This document shows, piece by piece, positions 41,856-44,891 of a DNA stretch of 44,891 nucleotides. Every line of letters begins with the position of its first letter. Positions within the stretch are counted from its first letter, which is position 1. A model generated the notes under the pieces. That model searched no databases, was not told the origin of the DNA, and saw only the letters and a list, made by a program, of their open reading frames with translations. The DNA lies in the NCBI GenBank assembly GCA_028715345.1, contig JAQUSB010000014.1, forward strand, positions 1 to 44,891, written 5' to 3'. The stretch comes from Candidatus Omnitrophota bacterium. Its GTDB lineage: Bacteria > Omnitrophota > Gorgyraeia > 2-01-FULL-45-10. A program made the position numbers and the translations under genes.

Positions 41856-43304
41856 ATGGTAGAATTCAAGAATAAGGTTTTGGTCATAGGATACGGTTCG
41901 GTTTCGAAATGCACCCTGCCCATATTTTTCAAACACATCAAGGTCCCGTATAAAAATGTCACCGTCATAGATTTCGCGGATAAACGCCGTGAGCTGCATC
42001 CGTGGATCAAAAAAGGCGTTCAATATTTCCAGGAAAAGATAACACCTATCAATATTTCCCAGGTACTTGCCAAACACGTCGCGCCCGGCGGGCTCATAAT
42101 AGACCTCGCCTGGAACATAAGCTGCATAGACATCATAAACTGGTGCCATGACAATAAAATACTTTACGTGAATACCTCCGTGGAGGAATGGGACCCTTAC
42201 GCTAATATCCATAATAAATCGCCGTTCAAAAAATCCCTCTATTTCAGGCAGATGCTTATACGTGAGATCACCGCCAAATGGAACAGCTCGACGACGGCGG
42301 TCCTGGATCACGGCGCGAACCCGGGGATGATCTCGCATTTCACGAAGAAAGGGCTCATAGATATAGCGCACGCCGAGGTAAAAGACCCTACCACCCCGAA
42401 GAAGACCGTAAAGATACTCGAGAAACTGATCCACGAAAAAGATTTCGCCAAACTCGCCATGAATATGGGAGTGAAGGTCATACATTGTTCCGAGCGCGAT
42501 ACGCAGATAACGAACAGGCCCAAGGAAGTGGACGAATTCGTCGGCACCTGGTCGATAGAAGGCCTGCGCGAGGAAGGCATATCCCCGGCGGAGATGGGTT
42601 GGGGCACCCACGAAAAAGATATCCCTCTGATGATGAACTACCCCGAATACGGCCCGAAGAACCAGGTATTCCTGTCGCAGATGGGCATGAACACCTGGGT
42701 CCGTTCATGGATACCCGACCAGGAAATAATCGGCATGGTCATACGCCACGGGGAAGCTTTCTCGATCTCCGACGACCTCACGGTCTGGAAGAACGGCAGG
42801 GCGATCTACAGGCCCACCGTCCATTACGCGTATATGCCGTGCCACGAGACGCTCTCCAGTATGCACGAACTCCGCTGCCGCAACTACGAGCTCCAGCCTA
42901 AACTGCGCATAATGTCCGACGAGATAACGGGCGGCGAGGATATCCTCGGCGCGCTTATCATGGGCCATAAGTACAATTCCTGGTGGACGGGCAGCATGCT
43001 TTCCATCGAGGAATCGAGACGGCTCGTCCCCCACCAGAACGCGACGACGATGCAGGTAGCGATAGGCGTCGTCTCCGCCGTCATGTGGATGATCGAGCAC
43101 CCGGAACAGGGCGTGTGCCTGGCCGATGACCTTCCCTATGACTACATACTCAATATCGCCAAGCCGTACCTCGGCAGGTTCGTGTCCAAGCCGTCGGACT
43201 GGACACCGTTCAAAAATTACAGGATATTTTTCAAAGAGAACCCGAAATCATATCTCGATAAGAAAAATGTGTGGGGCTTCAACAACTTCCTATTCAAAGA
43301 CTAA
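41856..43304 (+). CDS. hss: Homospermidine synthase (bacterial HSS)
   Basis: 482 residues from ATG 41856 with GGAG upstream; an earlier TTG in frame lies within the leader hairpins. NAD-dependent enzyme of the saccharopine dehydrogenase-like fold that joins two putrescines to homospermidine. Nucleotide-binding 'VLVIGYGSVSKC', 'ELHPWIKKGVQYF', 'DLAWNISCIDIINWC', 'VLDHGANPGMISHF', 'GWGTHEKDIP' and 'SDEITGGEDILGALIMGH' fit the bacterial HSS family. The next gene supplies putrescine. Homospermidine rather than spermidine is the expected main polyamine. Confidence 0.9.
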   Translation: MVEFKNKVLVIGYGSVSKCTLPIFFKHIKVPYKNVTVIDFADKRRELHPWIKKGVQYFQEKITPINISQVLAKHVAPGGLIIDLAWNISCIDIINWCHDNKILYVNTSVEEWDPYANIHNKSPFKKSLYFRQMLIREITAKWNSSTTAVLDHGANPGMISHFTKKGLIDIAHAEVKDPTTPKKTVKILEKLIHEKDFAKLAMNMGVKVIHCSERDTQITNRPKEVDEFVGTWSIEGLREEGISPAEMGWGTHEKDIPLMMNYPEYGPKNQVFLSQMGMNTWVRSWIPDQEIIGMVIRHGEAFSISDDLTVWKNGRAIYRPTVHYAYMPCHETLSSMHELRCRNYELQPKLRIMSDEITGGEDILGALIMGHKYNSWWTGSMLSIEESRRLVPHQNATTMQVAIGVVSAVMWMIEHPEQGVCLADDLPYDYILNIAKPYLGRFVSKPSDWTPFKNYRIFFKENPKSYLDKKNVWGFNNFLFKD

Positions 43305-43313
43305 AAAAGGACT

Positions 43314-44501
43314 ATGATGAAACAGGCAACTACAGAGAACGGTAAGGATACGAACGGCGCTTCCAAAGAAACCCTCAATAACTTAAAAAAGATAGCGGCA
43401 AAGAACGGCACTCCGGTATTCGTGATAGACCACGAAAAGATCCGCCGGAATTACAGGGAGTTCGAAGAGGCCCTGCCCCGCGTCCAGGTGTATTTCGCGG
43501 TAAAATCGAATTCGGATCCCGAGATCGTAAGGACATTATATAAGGAAGGCGCGAGTTTCGACGTCGCGTCGATGCCGGAATTCATGATCGTCCATGAGAA
43601 TATCAAAAACCTGCCGGCTAAAGAACGGCAGGATTTCATCTGGGACAAGATAATTTACGCAAATACGATAAAGCGGATAGAGACGCTCAAGGAGCTCGAC
43701 CGGTATAAGCCGCTCGTCACCTACGATAATATCGAAGAGTTAAAGAAGATCAAAAAATACGCTCCTCACGCCGGCCTTGTACTTAGGATACGCGTCCCGA
43801 ACACAGGTTCGATGGTCGAGCTTTCGTCCAAATTCGGCGCGGATGCCGGCGAGGCAGTCGACCTCATACTCGAAGCGTTCAAGAGAGGCCTTGTGGTCGA
43901 AGGCATCAGCTTCCACGTCGGGAGCCAGTGCAATAATTTCGAAAATTACATGCAGGCGCTGCAGCTCTCCGCCAATATAATGAAAGAGGCCGAGTCGCGC
44001 GGGCATAAAATAAACATAATCGACATAGGCGGCGGCTTTCCCGTAAAATATAACAACAAGGTGAAGAGCTTCAAGACGCTTGCGCACAAATTGAATACCG
44101 AATTCGACAGGCTATTCCCTAAAGATATCGAGATATTGGCGGAGCCGGGGCGCTTCATGGTGGCCAATGCCGCTACGCTGGTCGCTAAAATAATCGGCAA
44201 AGCGGTCCGCGACGATAAGACATGCTATTACCTCGATGACGGTGTTTATCACACATTCTCCGGGATAGTTTTCGACCACTGCGTATATCCTCTGAAAGCG
44301 TTCAAGCCCGGACCTTTAAAGGTCTCGGCGGTCTTCGGACCTACCTGCGACGCTTTCGATACCATCTCGGTGGCAGAGGAACTGCCCGAGCTCGAGATAG
44401 GCGACCTCGTTTACGCGGAGAACATCGGTGCGTATTCGATAGCTTCCTCTACTTATTTCAACGGTTTCCCGCCTGCTAAAGTCGTACACATTAATAAATA
44501 A
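43314..44501 (+). CDS. Ornithine decarboxylase, alanine-racemase fold (group IV)
   Basis: 395 residues. PLP lysine K64 in 'YFAVKSNSDPEIV', 'FHVGSQCNNF', 'IDIGGGFPV', 'ILAEPGRFMVA', 'YYLDDGVYHTFSG' and the catalytic 'GPTCDAFD' (C345, D346) as in eukaryotic-type ODC; 'IGAYSIASSTYFNGF' closes the active site. The first ~20 residues are a charged extension. Makes putrescine for hss, 9 bp upstream. Tandem ATGs (43314, 43317) after AAGGA; the second has better spacing. Some family members also act on lysine, so substrate range is not certain. Confidence 0.9.
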   Translation: MMKQATTENGKDTNGASKETLNNLKKIAAKNGTPVFVIDHEKIRRNYREFEEALPRVQVYFAVKSNSDPEIVRTLYKEGASFDVASMPEFMIVHENIKNLPAKERQDFIWDKIIYANTIKRIETLKELDRYKPLVTYDNIEELKKIKKYAPHAGLVLRIRVPNTGSMVELSSKFGADAGEAVDLILEAFKRGLVVEGISFHVGSQCNNFENYMQALQLSANIMKEAESRGHKINIIDIGGGFPVKYNNKVKSFKTLAHKLNTEFDRLFPKDIEILAEPGRFMVANAATLVAKIIGKAVRDDKTCYYLDDGVYHTFSGIVFDHCVYPLKAFKPGPLKVSAVFGPTCDAFDTISVAEELPELEIGDLVYAENIGAYSIASSTYFNGFPPAKVVHINK

Positions 44502-44546
44502 AATTAGGGACAGTTACCTTTTTAATATGGTATCTGTCCCTAATTT
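44501..44546. terminator. Long inverted repeat between odc and tRNA-fMet
   Basis: Arms 44501-44518 (AAATTAGGGACAGTTACC) and 44529-44546 are complementary except one T-T mismatch, with a 10-base T/A-rich loop. The arm begins at the last base of the odc stop. The A/T-rich ends (AAATT...AATTT) make it plausible as a bidirectional terminator between converging transcripts, or a REP-type element. Confidence 0.55.
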
Positions 44547-44551
44547 TAAAT

Positions 44552-44594
44552 TGGTAGCGGGGGTCCGATTCGAACGGACGACCTTTGGGTTATG
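44552..44594 (-). tRNA. Initiator tRNA-Met, 3' exon only (intron-interrupted)
   Basis: The minus strand reads CATAACCCAAAGGTC, then GTCCG-TTCGAAT-CGGAC (T arm), CCCCGCT and ACCA, i.e. tRNA positions 34-76 with encoded CCA (44552-44554). Anticodon CAT is followed by AA and CCC at 39-41, the mark of initiator tRNA. The bases before CAT do not form a tRNA 5' half; they are group I intron sequence. The 5' exon must lie beyond 44891. Confidence 0.85.
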
Positions 44595-44891
44595 CTTGCT
44601 ACTACGGCTTTCGCCGCTCCACAGTGTGAATTTGTAGTCTGGACTATACCTCCACCCGCCGCAAAATTTTGGCGAGTGCCTGCCGTCTAGTCTCTACACC
44701 TTCCTGCTATTTTTTTAACAGGCTTGGCTCGGTATTACCATTTCAGGCTTCACCGAATTTGACAGGTTTTCATCTAATCGTTACCGACTAGATAGCCCTT
44801 TTGGACAACAAATCCCATCGCTCTTTATATATTGCCGACTTAGGTTTACGTTGCCGTTTCTTTGTTTCTACTAAGCTGATACCGCTTTTAT
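44595..44891 (-). ncRNA. Group I intron in tRNA-fMet (continues past right edge)
   Basis: Immediately before CAT of the tRNA, ending in G. Catalytic-core pairings are visible: P3 GCCTG (44744-44748) with CAGGC (44678-44682), P6/P6a hairpin (44703-44722), P7 GACTA (44688-44692) with TAGTC (44642-44646), P8 CACTCGCC (44671-44678) with GGCGGGTG (44653-44660), and a P9 region ACTAC/GTAGT (44634-44638, 44601-44605) with a GAAA-capped GGC/GCC hairpin. Conserved 'ACCGAGCCAAGCC' and 'AGAGACTAGACGG' strings resemble subgroup IC3 tRNA introns. The 5' part with P1 is outside. Confidence 0.85.
44788..44891 (-). CDS. Possible C-terminus of an intron-encoded homing endonuclease (partial)
   Basis: One frame is open from the edge to TAG at 44788-44790 for 33 codons: KSGISLVETKKRQRKP then KSAIYKERWDLLSKRAI. 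The other two frames are closed quickly. A basic tail inside a group I intron fits an endonuclease gene, and the Synechocystis tRNA-fMet intron carries one (I-Ssp6803I), but too little is visible to name a family. Confidence 0.35.
   Translation of the reverse strand, partial: KSGISLVETKKRQRKPKSAIYKERWDLLSKRAI

Noticed and set aside
1-44891. CRISPR arrays, insertion sequences, prophage genes, toxin-antitoxin or restriction systems
   Set aside because: No repeat-spacer pattern, transposase, integrase or phage protein was seen; apart from the intron the region is chromosomal housekeeping.

Overview
The window is a gene-dense, mostly minus-strand stretch of a bacterial chromosome. A Gram-negative-type cell plan is indicated by BamA, a secretin with a type II secretion apparatus, lipoproteins and a SurA/PpiD-like folding factor. 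Several gene orders are nevertheless ones best known from Firmicutes: ispE-spoVG-glmU-prs-rplY(ctc)-pth, rpsF-ssb-rpsR-rplI-dnaB, and tsaC-phosphatase-rpiB-glyA-dCMP deaminase-nrdR. With long-form HisG, split transketolase, ornithine decarboxylase plus homospermidine synthase, and an intron-bearing initiator tRNA, this suggests a deep-branching uncultured lineage such as Omnitrophota or a relative. That placement is inference and needs a phylogeny.

Region by region: (1) 1-4521, minus, is an information-processing operon rpsF-ssb-rpsR-rplI-dnaB-bamA read from a recognisable promoter at 4551-4579; bamA runs off the left edge. (2) 4601-9701, minus, holds ispE, spoVG (with an inserted zinc ribbon), tRNA-Gln, glmU, prs, rplY and pth. 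(3) 9715-16272, minus, is a probable operon starting with hisG: a 29-codon AURKAIP1/Cox24-like gene, a TPR protein, the N-terminal transketolase half, an FtsH-like protease, a lipoprotein, and the C-terminal transketolase half. (4) 16274-28662, minus, is a type II secretion locus in two transcription units. gspE-F-G-H-I-J-K-L-M is read from a promoter at 28634-28662. A small MerR-type regulator, an ExeA-like ATPase, a GspC-like protein, a secretin fused to a TonB C-terminal domain and a coiled-coil protein are read from a promoter overlapped by tandem palindromes at 20613-20680.

(5) 28684-29942, plus, is a divergent PpiD/SurA-like gene. (6) 29957-40174, minus, is one long nucleotide and one-carbon operon: purB-purC-purM-purD-purE-tsaC-phosphatase-rpiB-glyA-comEB-lipoprotein-cyclophilin-nrdR-amrS. 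(7) 40175-41644, minus, is a polytopic membrane protein. From back-to-back promoters the polyamine operon hss-odc (41856-44501, plus) is read behind a leader with three hairpins. (8) 44552-44891, minus, carries the 3' exon of an initiator tRNA-Met interrupted by a group I intron that continues past the right edge and may contain the end of a homing endonuclease gene.

Most interesting items: the TonB-domain secretin, the MerR operator inside the secretion locus, the group I intron in tRNA-fMet, the zinc-ribbon SpoVG, the transketolase halves separated by an FtsH-like protease and lipoprotein, and the structured leader of the homospermidine operon. Functions are assigned from motifs read by eye; no database search was possible.
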